From Naematelia aurantialba (lineage: Eukaryota; Basidiomycota; Tremellomycetes; Tremellales; Naemateliaceae), in assembly GCA_021527695.1 (NCBI GenBank), contig JAKFAO010000003.1, forward strand, positions 992,001 through 1,056,000: a DNA stretch of 64,000 bases, written 5' to 3'. Position 1 is the first letter of the stretch. Each line of letters starts with the position of its first letter. A program made the translations under genes and the position numbers. The notes under the pieces are model-generated. The model saw nothing but the letters and a program-made list of their open reading frames with translations. It was not told the DNA's origin and ran no database searches. Below are positions 33,112 to 45,732 of the stretch, in pieces.

Positions 33112-36100
33112 CTACTCGAAATCGTACTGGAACGGAGCCGGCGGCGGCGCATCAGCGTCTTCCTCCTCTGCCGGCCCCGGTCCCGCCCCCGCCCCCGCCC
33201 CCGCCGCCGCAGCACCACCCACCCCGGCTGACGGCGTCTCAGCCTGGGCAGACGCCGCCGCCGCTTCAGGCTCGGGCGGCGGCGGTGGCCGCCACAGCGC
33301 CTTGTCCAGCTCAATGTACCCGTCCTCGTCCTCCTTGTCTTCATCCGGCCCGAGGTCGCGCAGCATGACGACTGTGCCTGCATTAGGCGCTTTCTTTGCG
33401 TCGCCCACCGACGGCCAAGGGCGTTTCGGCGCCCGAGCGGTAGTGGTAGTCGCTCCAGCAGCGGCAGCGTCAGCAGAAGGAGCGACTTCCGAGCCAAGCG
33501 AGCGGATAGGCTCGTACCGCCCTCCAGGGGGGAAGGAGACGAAATGCAGTTGCTGAGGCGTGACACGAGACATGTTCTTCAGGGTAAAGGAAGCTGGTTC
33601 GGCAGGTTTGCGCGGTTTGGCAGGCGCAGGCGTAGCCGTGCGAGATCTAGTCTCCTTTGCGTCCTCGGGCTTGTCATCCTGTTCTCTGTCAGACGGTGTT
33701 CACCAGTATTCACCAGTGTGAGGGAGTGGGATTGGCGACTTGGCGACTTGGCGACGTACCGTGTCCATAGCCTCGCCCTTCTCCTCCTTCTTCGTCTTCT
33801 CCCTGGCTCTTGCTTTCGCAGTAGTCGAAAGCACTGCCGTCTTTGCCTTCTCCTCCTTCTTCTTCTCCACCTTCTTCCCTGTGAATGGGTACGCAAACAA
33901 GCTTGGCCGCGCAGCGCACTCGAGCTCGATGTTGGGGACGCGCAGCTTCTCGTCGAGAGCGATGACAGCCGTTGGCGAAAAGGCAAGTCCCAGGCCGTGG
34001 GCGAGTGGGAACCAGTACCAGAATTGCACGAAGAGCGCCATTCCTACAATTGCCTGCATATTGAGAGTACCAGCTCGCGTCGAGAGCGACAGAGTCATGT
34101 TTCGGCCCCCGGCATCGATGATGCCCTGTGCAAGCGATGCACCGAACCTTGCCATTGGGTCCTCGTGCTTGTCCGAGACGACTTTGGTGAAGAGCTCGCG
34201 GGTGCTTGTCACTTTTGACGACTGCGCTTCGGATTGCTGGATGAGAACCATGGCAAGCGAGATGTATGCCCCTTGTCGAACGAAGTCAACCGGATCTTTA
34301 GTCAAGGGCTCGAGTAAATCGATAGCGGCCTTAAACAATCAGCTGTGGTCCAGCAGGGTCATGGAATGAGCTTACATCTAGACCAGTCCCTGCACAGGAA
34401 ATACCAAGCGCGAGTGTTGCGCCATGGCGGACATGCGGGTTGTAGCTTTCAGCAAGAAGCTGGACCACACGCGGGACTTGAGTATGACTGCGGAACAAGA
34501 CGAAGCCAAGCGCAGTGACAGCCGCACGTCGCACGTCATCGTTCACGTCTGAGACTGCGACGTGCAACAAGCGCCGGACAGCCTTGTTGCTCCCAGTACC
34601 CGCGTAAGCGAGGGCGATCGTGAACATTCCACCATATCGCATGATTGAATCCTGCCGACGAGTCAACGGCAATGTCCCGCTTGACAGCAGATTTCACGTA
34701 CATTTTCTTCGCTCAAGGTCTGGATAACCTCATCGGCACCTTCTCTTTGACCGTACATGAGAAAAGCGATACCCATAGCCAAGGATCGGATAATCTTTTC
34801 GTGCTGAGTCTCTCGAGCATACGTCAACATCTCCTCCAAGACCTTATCCGAAGCGGTCCCCAGCATCACCAAGCCCATAGCGTAGCCTGCAGCTTCGCCA
34901 GCAGTCGCATTGTCCTGGTACAAAGCTGTTTTGATCTCCTCGCAGATGTCTACAAGCATCAGCCATCGTGGCGCGTCGGGGAAACTCACCTTCGTCGGCA
35001 GTAGCAATTCCCGAAACACCGAGACCAAGCGCTGCTCCGTGCTGGACGATTGGGTCATTGCCCTCGGCAAGCGATCTTCTTAGCTCCTCTTGCGCGCCCT
35101 CCTTCCGTCCAGCGTAGATCAGACCGAGAGCAAACAGGGCTCCTCCTTCAGAAAATTTGTTTGGCGCGGAACCACCAGGAAGGTAAGGTCGGACCACTCG
35201 GATTCCGTTGACCCACGAACCTCGATGTATCAAGCCCAGAGCGGCAGTGGTCGAGAATTTCGCCCAATTATTTGCACGACCGAGCCAGTCCAAGTTGTCG
35301 CGAAGAAATTTATCAGACGTAGTGCCGCAGTGCGCGAAGGCGTTAGTGAACGTGATGGCTGAATGATAGACGGAATATCTATCCTCGAGCGAGTCCTATA
35401 AGAATCAGTCAAAAGCCCCTATGTGGAACGAAAACGCGGCTTACCTTGGTGACCTTGAGGATAGACATGTCGGTTTTGTTATTCTTGTGCAGGAAGTTCA
35501 AGACCAGCTCGGCCGACTTGATGCCCCGAAGGATCTCGTCTAGGGTTGCGCGCGGGTCCTCGGCGTCCTCCTGAGGTCAGTATGGGCTTCTGATACTTGG
35601 GCTAGAGCTCACGATGCCCTCAGCAGGCCCTTGGCCTTTCTCGGCCAAGATGTTTCGCACGCTCTCCACAAAGCCCTGAGTGGCCACCTCGCTGAGGTCG
35701 AAGCCAATCTGGTATGCCTCAAGATACGTCTTAGCTTCCAGAAGCTTGATCAATGCCTCTCCGCATGCCGCAAAGTCATTCTTCTGTACCCAAATGGTGG
35801 TGATCGAGTTCCAATCCGGGTTATCGCTCAAAAGGAACAGCTCAAGTAACTTTGTGAACAGCTAGATCAATACATCAGCATCTATGCAGAGTCGGCCGAC
35901 GCATCTACTCACATCTGCACGGAACTCATGCGTCCAGGTCTCGTTACCGCCAGCTCCACTAACGACTTCAGCAAGAATATAACGGAGAAGACTCTCGTCG
36001 TGCTCTGAAGCAGAAGTCTTCGAGGAAGGTCCTGCTGGTGCGGATGACGAGAGGAAAACCATCTCGATAAGGTCAAGGCGATGGAGGGAGAGAGCAAGGC

Positions 36101-36756
36101 CGATCGCCTGATTTCAATGTCAGTTTCAATATACGCCGGAGCGGTTCGGACAACTAACGAGCTTGCCATTCTCGCCTGTACTGCTGTGCAGTACTCCGTC
36201 TACTATAGCCGCTAACCCTCGATCCAGGGGTTGCCCCGCGTTCGTCTCTGCGATTGCTCGGTCCAGACATCCGGCTTAATACGAGTCATCAGCACGAGCA
36301 CGTCATCCCAGCTCAGGATGAGTGACTCACAGATGATAGTCTCTTTGAACTCTCCATCGGGCTCCTTCTCAAAAGCACCCTCCGCCTTCAAAGCAAACTC
36401 TACCGCTTCCTCCAAAACCCCCATGTAAAAGTATGTCTTGGAGATGAGCAAGTTGGCCAGCGGCCGGGATTCAGCACGGAGACCCTTATAGGTCGCATCG
36501 GCTAGCTCTTCCCTTCATGATATGAGCGTCGTGCATATCCGACAAAAGAATAAAGCTCACAGGTAGGCTATTCGGTCTGATATCTCTGCCCAAAACTGAG
36601 GTACAATGGCCAAGAGGTGAGTAAGAGCGTAGACGCGAACATCGATGTCTTCGTCCTCGAGAAGAGTCAATGAACCCGCTAGTTCCGAGTGAGCTGTGCT
36701 TGGCCGCAATTCAAGGGTCACTTACCAGCCGAGGTGGTGACTGAAGGCACAGGCAT
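33112..36756 (-). CDS. RPN2: 26S proteasome regulatory subunit Rpn2 (PSMD1)
   Basis: Rpn2 is the large solenoid (PC-repeat) scaffold of the 19S base and the docking site for the ubiquitin receptor Rpn13. The start [10 protein letters not shown] at 36756 splices to [20 protein letters not shown]. Family blocks follow: [60 protein letters not shown], and PC repeats with alternating Gly such as [15 protein letters not shown] and [11 protein letters not shown]. Later blocks are [20 protein letters not shown] and [15 protein letters not shown]. The C-terminus is low-complexity ([14 protein letters not shown]) and ends [11 protein letters not shown] with TAG at 33112. That end keeps the Pro-rich Phe-x-Tyr tail pattern which binds Rpn13 in other species. 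About 13 introns. It diverges from CBR1 over about 315 bp and converges on GCN2. Confidence 0.93.
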
Positions 36757-37072
36757 CTTGACCTATCTTTGTACCAAAGTATGTATCCAAGCTTGCTCGA
36801 GCCAGGATCGCACAACGCATGCGCGGTGCAAGTAAGCATTACCACGCGAAGTTGTGATAACATTACCCCATCCCAAATACCACGTCACTCATCGACCCCA
36901 TCTCGCACGGGTGATTTCTTTCCCGGAGGTGAATTCTCCCCAAAAGTCGACTGGCAAGAAGAACGAGGTGATACGATATCGACGTGTCCATAGCATAGCT
37001 TGGTCATTTGTAGCACTCTTCCATAAGATACTCCTGGCTAATTCGTCCATTGGGATACTGGCACACTGCAAG
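36757..37072. other. Divergent promoter between RPN2 and CBR1
   Basis: No gene is seen. I looked for the fungal proteasome element GGTGGCAAA and did not find an exact copy. Confidence 0.45.
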
Positions 37073-38617
<1,545 letters not shown>

Positions 38618-39034
38618 CAAAGCTCAAGCAAGGCACGGTCTGAAGAAGCCGCTAGAAATTCATGAGCATGCATAAGCGATAGCGCAACGGGATGGACTGC
38701 ATGGGATGCCCATGTTATGGCTCGAATAGCAAGCCGCCCACGACGAGAGCTCTAAATCATGTAGTTCGGGCCCGAGTTGAAAGTGGAGGTGAAAGTTAGG
38801 AGTAGTCGAGTCCCAAGGTGGAGGTTTGTGGTCAGCCGGATTGTGCGGGCATTTGGTTGCTGGCGTCACCGTGCCCGGACTGTCGTATGCAAAGCAGCAT
38901 GGCTCTGCCCGCGTATAAGAGCCAGTCGCCATGCAGCTGCCTTGCAAGCCGTCATCGCGTCGTCAACATTCTCTTGCAGTCTCGGCATTTCTCTTGTGAA
39001 TATTGAACTATAAGCGTTGAACGACCCACAGACG
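38618..39034. promoter_or_regulatory. SDR gene promoter with TATA-like box
   Basis: Intergenic stretch between two plus-strand genes. GTATAAGA at 38913-38920 sits about 115 bp before the next ATG and looks like a TATA element. It is the clearest core-promoter candidate in the window. Confidence 0.4.
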
Positions 39035-40590
39035 ATGTCGACCAACGAGAACAAATACGACAAATCCACCCGCGGGTCTCAAATCGTTGCCGACTATGCC
39101 GCGCAGATCACCGGCAAGGTCGTGGTGATCACCGGGGGCTCTCCGGGTGGTATTGGCGCGTTCTTGGCTGATGCCATCGCGGCAGCTAGCCCCGCGTTGA
39201 TCGTCATCGGTGTCCGCGATGTGGCCAAGGGCGAGGCGACGGCGGCGCACCTGAAGACCATCAACCCGAACGTCGCCACGCGGATTTTGGAGATCGACCT
39301 GGCCTCGTTCACGTCGGTGCGCAAGGCGGCGGCGGAGGTCAACGCGTACTCTGAGAAGATTGACGTGCTGATCAACAACGCGGGGGTCATGGCCCTTGGC
39401 GCGTTTACACAGACGGAGGACGGGCACGAGACGCAGTTCCAAGTGAACTTTCTTGCCCCGTTCCTGTTCACCAACCTCGTCGCCGACAAGCTCGTCCAGG
39501 ACAAGACGAGGGTGGTCAATGTGTCGAGTGACGGGTACCGTCTGTCCCACGTCCGCTTCCAGGACTACGGCTTTCACGTAAGCAGCAGCTGTACTCTGCA
39601 CGCCCGCGCCCGTTCGAGGCGGTGTCTCTCTGCCTCTTCTCCCATCCTTCGTCTCCCAGTGTCCTTACTAGCCGCCTGTACCAGCTGCATCTGCAGCTCC
39701 ATTCGCGTCTCGCACCTCGCCTCTCACCTCTTCCTCTCGTGCTCTGCGCATCCTCGCTCGCGTGGCGCGATTGAACCACGGATCCAAGGAGGTCAGTGGC
39801 GAGGCCGAAGCTGACGGCGCAGGGTGGCGAATCATACGACCCCTGGAAGGCGTACGGCCAATCCAAGACGGCTCTCAACCTGTTCACCTACCTGTTTGCG
39901 CAGAAGCTGGGGTATCGCGGTGTGACTGCCTACTCTGTGCATCCGGGGGTTGCATGGACCAATCTCGGTAGACATGTTACTGATTTTGCGACCTTGGGTG
40001 AGCCGGTCGTGACTTTCTCACTTTCTCTCTGTCTCACATGGTCACTTTCTCTCTTTCTCTCTTTCTCTCTTTCTCTCTTTCTCACATGGTCACTTTCTCA
40101 CATGGTCACTTTCTCACATGGTCACTTTCTGTCATCGTGCTCAAGATGCAAACTTTGCCACTTGCTCGCGTGATCTCTCACTTACCTCGCGCCTCGCTGA
40201 CACACTCCAGTCGCCGCCGACAAGAGCCAAGGCAACGCGGCAGGATGGGTGCCATTCGACGTGGCGCGCTTCGACTCCGAGGCCACCATCACCACGACCG
40301 TCCTCTATGCGGCCTTTGCGCCTGAACTTGCTCGTGCGTGTCGGCGTGTTTCCTGTTCATTCGACACTGCTATTCCTGTTCATCCGACACTGTCATTAGC
40401 TCTCACAGCACCCATCTGTCCCGTCTCGTCCGAGGAACGCTTACGTGCAGCAGCGTATAATGGCAGGTACCTCGAGTACTGCAAGGTCATTGACGAGGAC
40501 GATATCTTCGTATGGGCGCTCGGAGAGCGGGAGGCGCGTAAAGTCTGGGCGTTGAGCGAGAAGCTCGTCGGACAGACGTTCGAGTACTAA
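39035..40590 (+). CDS. Short-chain dehydrogenase/reductase (retinol dehydrogenase / WW-oxidoreductase-like)
   Basis: An NAD(P)-dependent oxidoreductase with a Rossmann fold; substrate unknown. The start MSTNENKYDKSTRGSQIVAD is at 39035. The cofactor motif is VVVITGGSPGGIGAF, with Gly pattern GGSPGGIG close to TGxxxGIG. Asp is in LEIDLASFTSVRKAA, and the NNAG motif in IDVLINNAGVMALG. Ser is in RVVNVSSDGYRLS, and the catalytic YxxxK in AYGQSKTALNLFTYL. Three introns are placed by frame: 39578-39822, 39998-40210 and 40334-40408. The protein ends VWALSEKLVGQTFEY. The second intron is packed with CT repeats and TTTCTCACATGGTCAC units. One start codon upstream (TTG at 39017) is not credible in a fungus. 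Function beyond the SDR fold is not inferable. Confidence 0.88.
40018..40135. repeat. CT-rich and TTTCTCACATGGTCAC tandem repeats in an SDR intron
   Basis: TTTCTCTC units followed by about four copies of a 16-bp unit TTTCTCACATGGTCAC, all inside intron 2 of the SDR gene. The sense strand is pyrimidine-rich. Confidence 0.85.
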
Positions 40591-40999
40591 GTCGCGGCGT
40601 CGCGGAGCGGACTGCTGCGAAGGCTTACAGCTTACGGCTCACGGCTCACGGCTCACGGCTACGGGCTACGGTCTACGGTCTACAACGTGTCAGTGGGCCA
40701 TTTTGGGCGAGGCAAGGATTACTTTGGCAAGGATGAGCGTATCAGGCTTTTCTGGCCGTGCGTAGCGATCATCATGTTACCAGCGGCGAACTCGGTGCTT
40801 GCTGATTAAACTTCAACCATCGATGTTTATGCATCTGTGTAGATGCATAGGTGCAAAGATGTGAATGATACTGCCATCGAGCCCGGCGGATAATTACATA
40901 CAGATACTATACAACATGTCTCTATCATCCCGGCTGACCCACAGGCATACCAGACACAGACAGCGTGCCTGTCCCAGCTAAAGTCTAGCCTTCGCTACA
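40591..40999. other. Convergent 3' flanks with ACGGCTC repeats
   Basis: Between the SDR (+) and a membrane protein gene (-). Short tandem ACGGCTC / TACGGTC units occupy about 40630-40683. No gene is seen. Confidence 0.5.
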
Positions 41000-43187
41000 T
41001 TACGAACCCCCCGGGGCCAGAGGCAGAGGCGGCAGGCTCTCGTGTTCCCACCTCTCCCTCTCTCGGTCCCTATCCGTGTCTCTCCCTTGAGTCCGCTTAT
41101 CCCCATGGGCGCTTGGCCTCTGCGAGAACCGCGCGCGCTTTCCACTCCCCAGTGCGGCGCCCACAGGCCCCACACTCAATGGTCGGTGGTACTCCTGCTC
41201 CTGCCCCTCCCCTTGCCCTGGCTCGTACCCTTGACTATACCCGCTCTCGTACTCCTGCCCCTGGTAGTGCCGGTGGCCCTGCGCGTAGACAGTGGGATAC
41301 CGGCTCTCGGGCGATACTGGCGCGGAGTAAGCATACCCCGACGCGGACAGCCCCGACATCGATGTCGCAGTGTACCGCGGAGCAGAAATGGCCGGCTCGT
41401 ACAGCGACGGCAAGACGCTGGTGTCTCTGTTGCCATTGTCGTCCATTGTCATCATCCCACCAGCGTCGGAGAGCGGTCGCGACCGAGAAAAGTCGGTTCC
41501 TGCTGAATATCGTTGGCTTGCGCGGGGGTAGAGCTGGCGCGGTTGGTGACTTGCGCCATGGTGGGTGTTTTGAGCATCAGTGACATCGTTGTTGAAGTTG
41601 GTTCTGTCTATCGCTGGTCGTTGAGGAACATGGAGTTGACCTAGCGTCACGATACTCGCCAGATTGCTGTTCCGCGTCCCTCCCCTCGGCACTGCTCTAC
41701 TTGCCCGCTTCTTCTCCTGTGTCTCGTCAAAGGCCTTTCCGTGGCCATCCCCACTATTATCGAACCCCCTGTCACTGCCGCCACTACCATAGCCATCGTC
41801 ACTCTCATAGGCGTCTTTGTCGTCTTCCGAAGTCGCGTCGTACACCACCAAACCTCCCTGCACAGGCGGCAACTTTCTCAAAATCTCCTGACCATTATCG
41901 TCCTCGTCGTACCCGCGGCCGTTGTTTCGCATACGTTCGCTCGTAGTTGTGTACCTCATACTGTCCCCTATTGCACTAGGGGGCGGCAGGGGAGTAGGAG
42001 CGGGCCGGGGGGCGCTGAAACTGCGAGGGTCGGCAATGAGCTCTGTCTGCCGTTTCTTCGCCTTTGGTACGCCGATAAGCGAGGTCGAAGAACCCAGCAT
42101 ATCAAGGAACGAGCGCGAGCTGGACCGTGGTGACTCGGGTGAATGGGAGCTCAACAGTCCTGTTCCGTGTGCGGCTTCGGCCGACTCGCGCCTCTTTAAG
42201 TGGAAGATGAGCAGGAAGACTAATAGCAAGACGACGACGCCGCCAACAACTCCGCCAATAATTGGACCTGCGTGGTTAGGAGACGCTGATGTTGATGCCG
42301 ACCCGGCGGACGACGACGAAGTTGTGGTGAATGACGCGGTGGGAGTGGCGAGTGACGAGGCCGAATTAGATGTGCTGCCGGAAAAGGTTGATGTCACGCC
42401 GGAAAGAGCCACAGGCGAGGTGGTAGCTGTCGTTGAAGGGGCAAATGAACGTGACAAGGTTGTCGAGTATGTCTGAGTAGGGAAAGCAGAGAACGACGAA
42501 GCTGACGAGGATGCTACACCTAGAGGGCACGGTCAATGCACACGAACACTGGCAGGTGCGCACGTACCTGGATTCCAATGTGCTCCGTCCCATTCTCGCC
42601 AAGCATAGGACGGGATCGCCAAGTCGACGCCCACGGGCAATCTGTGGAGAATGATGAGCACCCTCCCTGCGATGGGCTGCGACGGGATGCCTGCACTGAG
42701 GAAAACGTACCCATCTGAAGTATAATCCTGACACGCTGAAGAGAAGGTTGCCTCGTCTGCCCAGTTCCCAGCTTGACCAGTCTGGCAAAAGGTGCATCCC
42801 GCCTGCCCACCAGTCAGCCCGAGTCCATGGCATCTTAGCCCATCAAGAGAAGATGTGTCGGTCTAGGCATACCATTAATGAATATGCTACACTGTTACAT
42901 TGGCATTCGCTCGCGCCCACACCGGGCAGGTTGTAGCCCCACGATGCGTCGAGCAGAGGTGGGACGTTGATGAAGCTGTCGAGAGATAGGCACAGGGATT
43001 GTAACTTGGACCATGCCAAGCTATCCTTCGTCAGCTGGAGAGTGTCGAAAGCGAAAAATATCACCAACCAAGGCGAGTCGCCATTCGACGAAAACAGCCA
43101 TGATGTCGTTGAATTGCTCGGACACGTTGCATTTGTCGTTTGCGCCTCCACAACCCCGACCCATGGGAAAAGCAGTAGAAACCACAT
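41000..43187 (-). CDS. Secreted-ectodomain, Cys-containing single-pass membrane protein of unknown function
   Basis: The start MWFLLLFPWVGVVEA at 43187 is a good signal peptide. The ectodomain has spaced cysteines and Trp: QSLCLSLDSFINVPPLLDAS, then GASECQCNSVAYSLM, then AGCTFCQTGQAGNWADEATF with SACQDYTSDGY. A Ser/Thr-rich stalk (SSSASSFSAFPTQ; TTSPVALSGVTSTFSGST) precedes one membrane helix (IIGGVVGGVVVLLLVFLLIF), a basic stop-transfer (HLKRRE) and a long disordered tail of about 360 residues with Tyr/Gly/Gln-rich repeats. It ends LPPLPLAPGGS at 41000. Four or more introns lie in the ectodomain part. I know similar signal-Cys-Ser-TM-tail proteins only as uncharacterised basidiomycete proteins, so no function is assigned. 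Organisation resembles wall-stress sensors, but no WSC domain is visible. Confidence 0.75.
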
Positions 43188-43775
43188 ATCGGTGTCACCG
43201 GTTCAACGGCATGATCTATGCTGATGTGTGGAGCTGTAAAAGGTCAAACCACATGAGCCTGAATCAATTACCGGCGCGGCATGGTATTGTCAATGTTTGC
43301 GACCTGGTTGAGATGGCATCAGTCCGTTTGTTCTGGCAGACGCACAGTACGTGGAACACGTCATGAAAGGACGAGACAATCTCCTTTCATAAAGCTGTGG
43401 TATACGCAGTAGCACTCTGAGGCTCCTTTGTCAGGCGTCTTTCGTTGTCCAGCGTTAGACAAGGTTGGTGGTGTTGATGGTACCGCATTCCTTGACGATC
43501 GATGTTCCTAGCCAGCAGGCATACACGGTCCCCTGGGACACGAGTGGCGCGACAGCTCCTAAGACGTAATGAGAAGCAAGCATACCGTGTCCGGGAAAGA
43601 GAAGGTCTTTGTCCTTGAAACCAACTGAAAGTTTGGTTTGCTAGAGCTGTATTGACTGCTGCGTGAGTACAGCAGACAGATTGCCGCCTGGGATTCTCGG
43701 TTAGGCAATATCGTTGTCAGTCTGCTGCAACTCGTGACAAACACAAAACAACAACAGCAGATCATCACAACTGAT
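43188..43775. other. Intergenic: promoter of the membrane protein gene, PEX14 3' flank
   Basis: Tandem minus-strand genes flank this stretch. No gene or clear motif is recognised. Confidence 0.45.
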
Positions 43776-45104
43776 TCAAGCCTGTCCATCGCCCTCCTTG
43801 TCAAGCACGACGCTCCCGCTCAAACTGCCCCCATTACTCGTACCGGGACTACTACTCCCACTCGCTCCGTCTGGTCCACTTGCCCCAACTCCACTGGAGG
43901 TGGAGGGCGCCATTTGCCATGCTGGGATACCCTTTCCGGCTCGGGGGGCTAGCAGAGCATTTGCAGCGGCTTGTGTCGACGAGACGCCATTTACACCGAT
44001 GCCGTTTGTGTTGTTGTTGAGGGCGGCCTGCGATTGACGGGACTGCAAGAGGGTCTTAAGCGATCGTAGTTCCGATTGGAGGTCCGTCAGGGCTGACGAC
44101 TGCGACTGAGCGTGTTTTTCGATCATCTATCATGACTCGTCAGCATTCAGAGCCTACTTTTCAATTCACGGGTTCCTCCAGTGACTACCGGCGGGAGCGA
44201 CAGGGCACAAGGCAAAGATTGACGCACCCTCGGGACCAGCTCTCTAACACTCTCAACCTCCGTTCTCATCTCCCTCAACTCCTCCCTCCACCGTTCTTCG
44301 CCTTCCCTCACCCCCTTCACCGCGTCCTCGACTTCTTCAACGACCTTTCCCACCCTTTCTCTATCGCTTTCCACGCCCTCGTGCAGCCGCTTCGTCTCGT
44401 CCTGCAGCTCCTTTAGCAGGGTAGAGGCCTCGTCGTACTGCGCCGCCAGGTCTGCTGCGGTCGCTTGAAAAGCGGTGGACGATGGTGGTTGGAGGTGCGG
44501 GAGGAGGTATTTCCTGGCCAGTGCGGTCAGGCCATATACCATTCCTCCAGAGATGACGGCCATTATCTAAGTGGCCTGTCAGCTTGGTCCTGAGCGAAAG
44601 AGGGGATGGGGAGCTGGGGAGAAGAGCAAGGGCTTACGAAGAGATCGCGCCAATCTCGTCGAGGCGGCGCAGGAGGCAACACCTGCTGACCATATCCGTA
44701 CCCGTACCCACTCCTGCTCCCGCTCCCATACGCCTCATACCTCGGCGCAGGTGGTGAATCATCCGTCGACGAAGGTATCGCTGCAGCCTGTCGGAGCGCT
44801 TCTTGAATTTCTGCCTCGTCCAGCCCTTTCGACTCGAGAAATTGGATACGAGACGTCAGGTTCGACGATCGGACCTGTAGCAGTGTGAGCGAGATATTGA
44901 TAGCTTCCATGGTCAGATATGAGCACGACGTCTATGTCTCTACCTCACTGCCTCCCTCCCCATGACTCAAGCGAACGCTGATGACGAGCTACGTCGCGTC
45001 CCCATTTAAGATTTCTGCCAGCTTCGACATACCTTGGGATCGTTGAGGAACAGCACGGCATTACGAACGAGCTCGCTACGGCTCGATGATACAGCCTGGG
45101 ACAT
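43776..45104 (-). CDS. PEX14: Peroxin Pex14 (peroxisomal docking complex)
   Basis: Pex14 is the membrane docking protein for the import receptor Pex5 and part of the peroxisomal translocation pore. The start MSQAVSSSRSELVRNAVLFL at 45104 splices across an intron to DPK|VRSSNLTSRIQFLESKGL and DEAEIQEALRQAA. This is the conserved Pex5-binding three-helix domain including the NAVxFLxDPKV signature. A Pro/Tyr/Gly-rich linker and RRDWRDLF lead into the membrane segment MAVISGGMVYGLTALARKYL. Coiled coils follow (AAQYDEASTLLKELQDETKR; EEERWREELREMRTEVESV-like). The tail is Gly/Ser-rich, ending VVLDKEGDGQA with TGA at 43776. All domains are in normal order; length about 340 residues. Confidence 0.92.
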
Positions 45105-45732
45105 GTCGCTCTTGCAGCTTGAAGAATGTGTTGAATGAGAGACGCGAGACGAACGAGGGACTACGAAATGAAAGAATGAACGGACGAGTCGAGCGACCGG
45201 GTAAAACGCACTGGCATCCGGTCAATCACCAGCGTGGCACCACGGGTGGCGACGGAGTGGCATGTAGTGACAGCTTCTATTCATTCCGTGTTTGTGCTTC
45301 GACTATACAGCGAACGCACTCTATTCGATAGGTGTCGGACGAGCAGTAGGCAAAACAGAGAAGATAGTAAGCCTTATGCAGACGCATACCATAGAGTCAC
45401 CCTGAGCTCCGCTTGCGTCCATAGAGTCACCCTCGAACTCAGCTTGCGTCTCAACCCAATCTGCATATCTGGCCCTTGAAAAGGTCTAACGCGACTCTAC
45501 AATCACCAACAGCACGACTTTTTTCTGCCTTCCAGCTTGCATTCCGTGCTCGAAGCTACATATCGTGCCTTCCAGCCTGCATCTCCTGCCAACCACTCCT
45601 GCCTTCCAGCCGGCATCTCCTCCCTTCCAGCCTGCACCTCCTTCCCTCAGCCAATACTTCGCAACCCGAACCAGAGGGCCCCATCACCACCCAACGACGT
45701 TCGTATCGCGAGACAGCCAACGCTCAATTCGC
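45105..45732. repeat. SAC1 3' flank / PEX14 promoter with GCCTTCCAGCCTGCATCTCC repeats
   Basis: At about 45525-45655 there are five to six imperfect copies of a 20-25 bp unit containing CTTCCAGCCTGCATCTCCT. A plus-strand proline-rich frame (45537-46073) passes through this and then runs antisense to SAC1; I do not call it a gene. A CATAGAGTCACCCT unit is duplicated at 45387 and 45419. Confidence 0.6.

Noticed and set aside
39017..39034. Upstream TTG start for the short-chain dehydrogenase
   Set aside because: Non-ATG initiation is not needed; ATG at 39035 is in frame 18 nt downstream.
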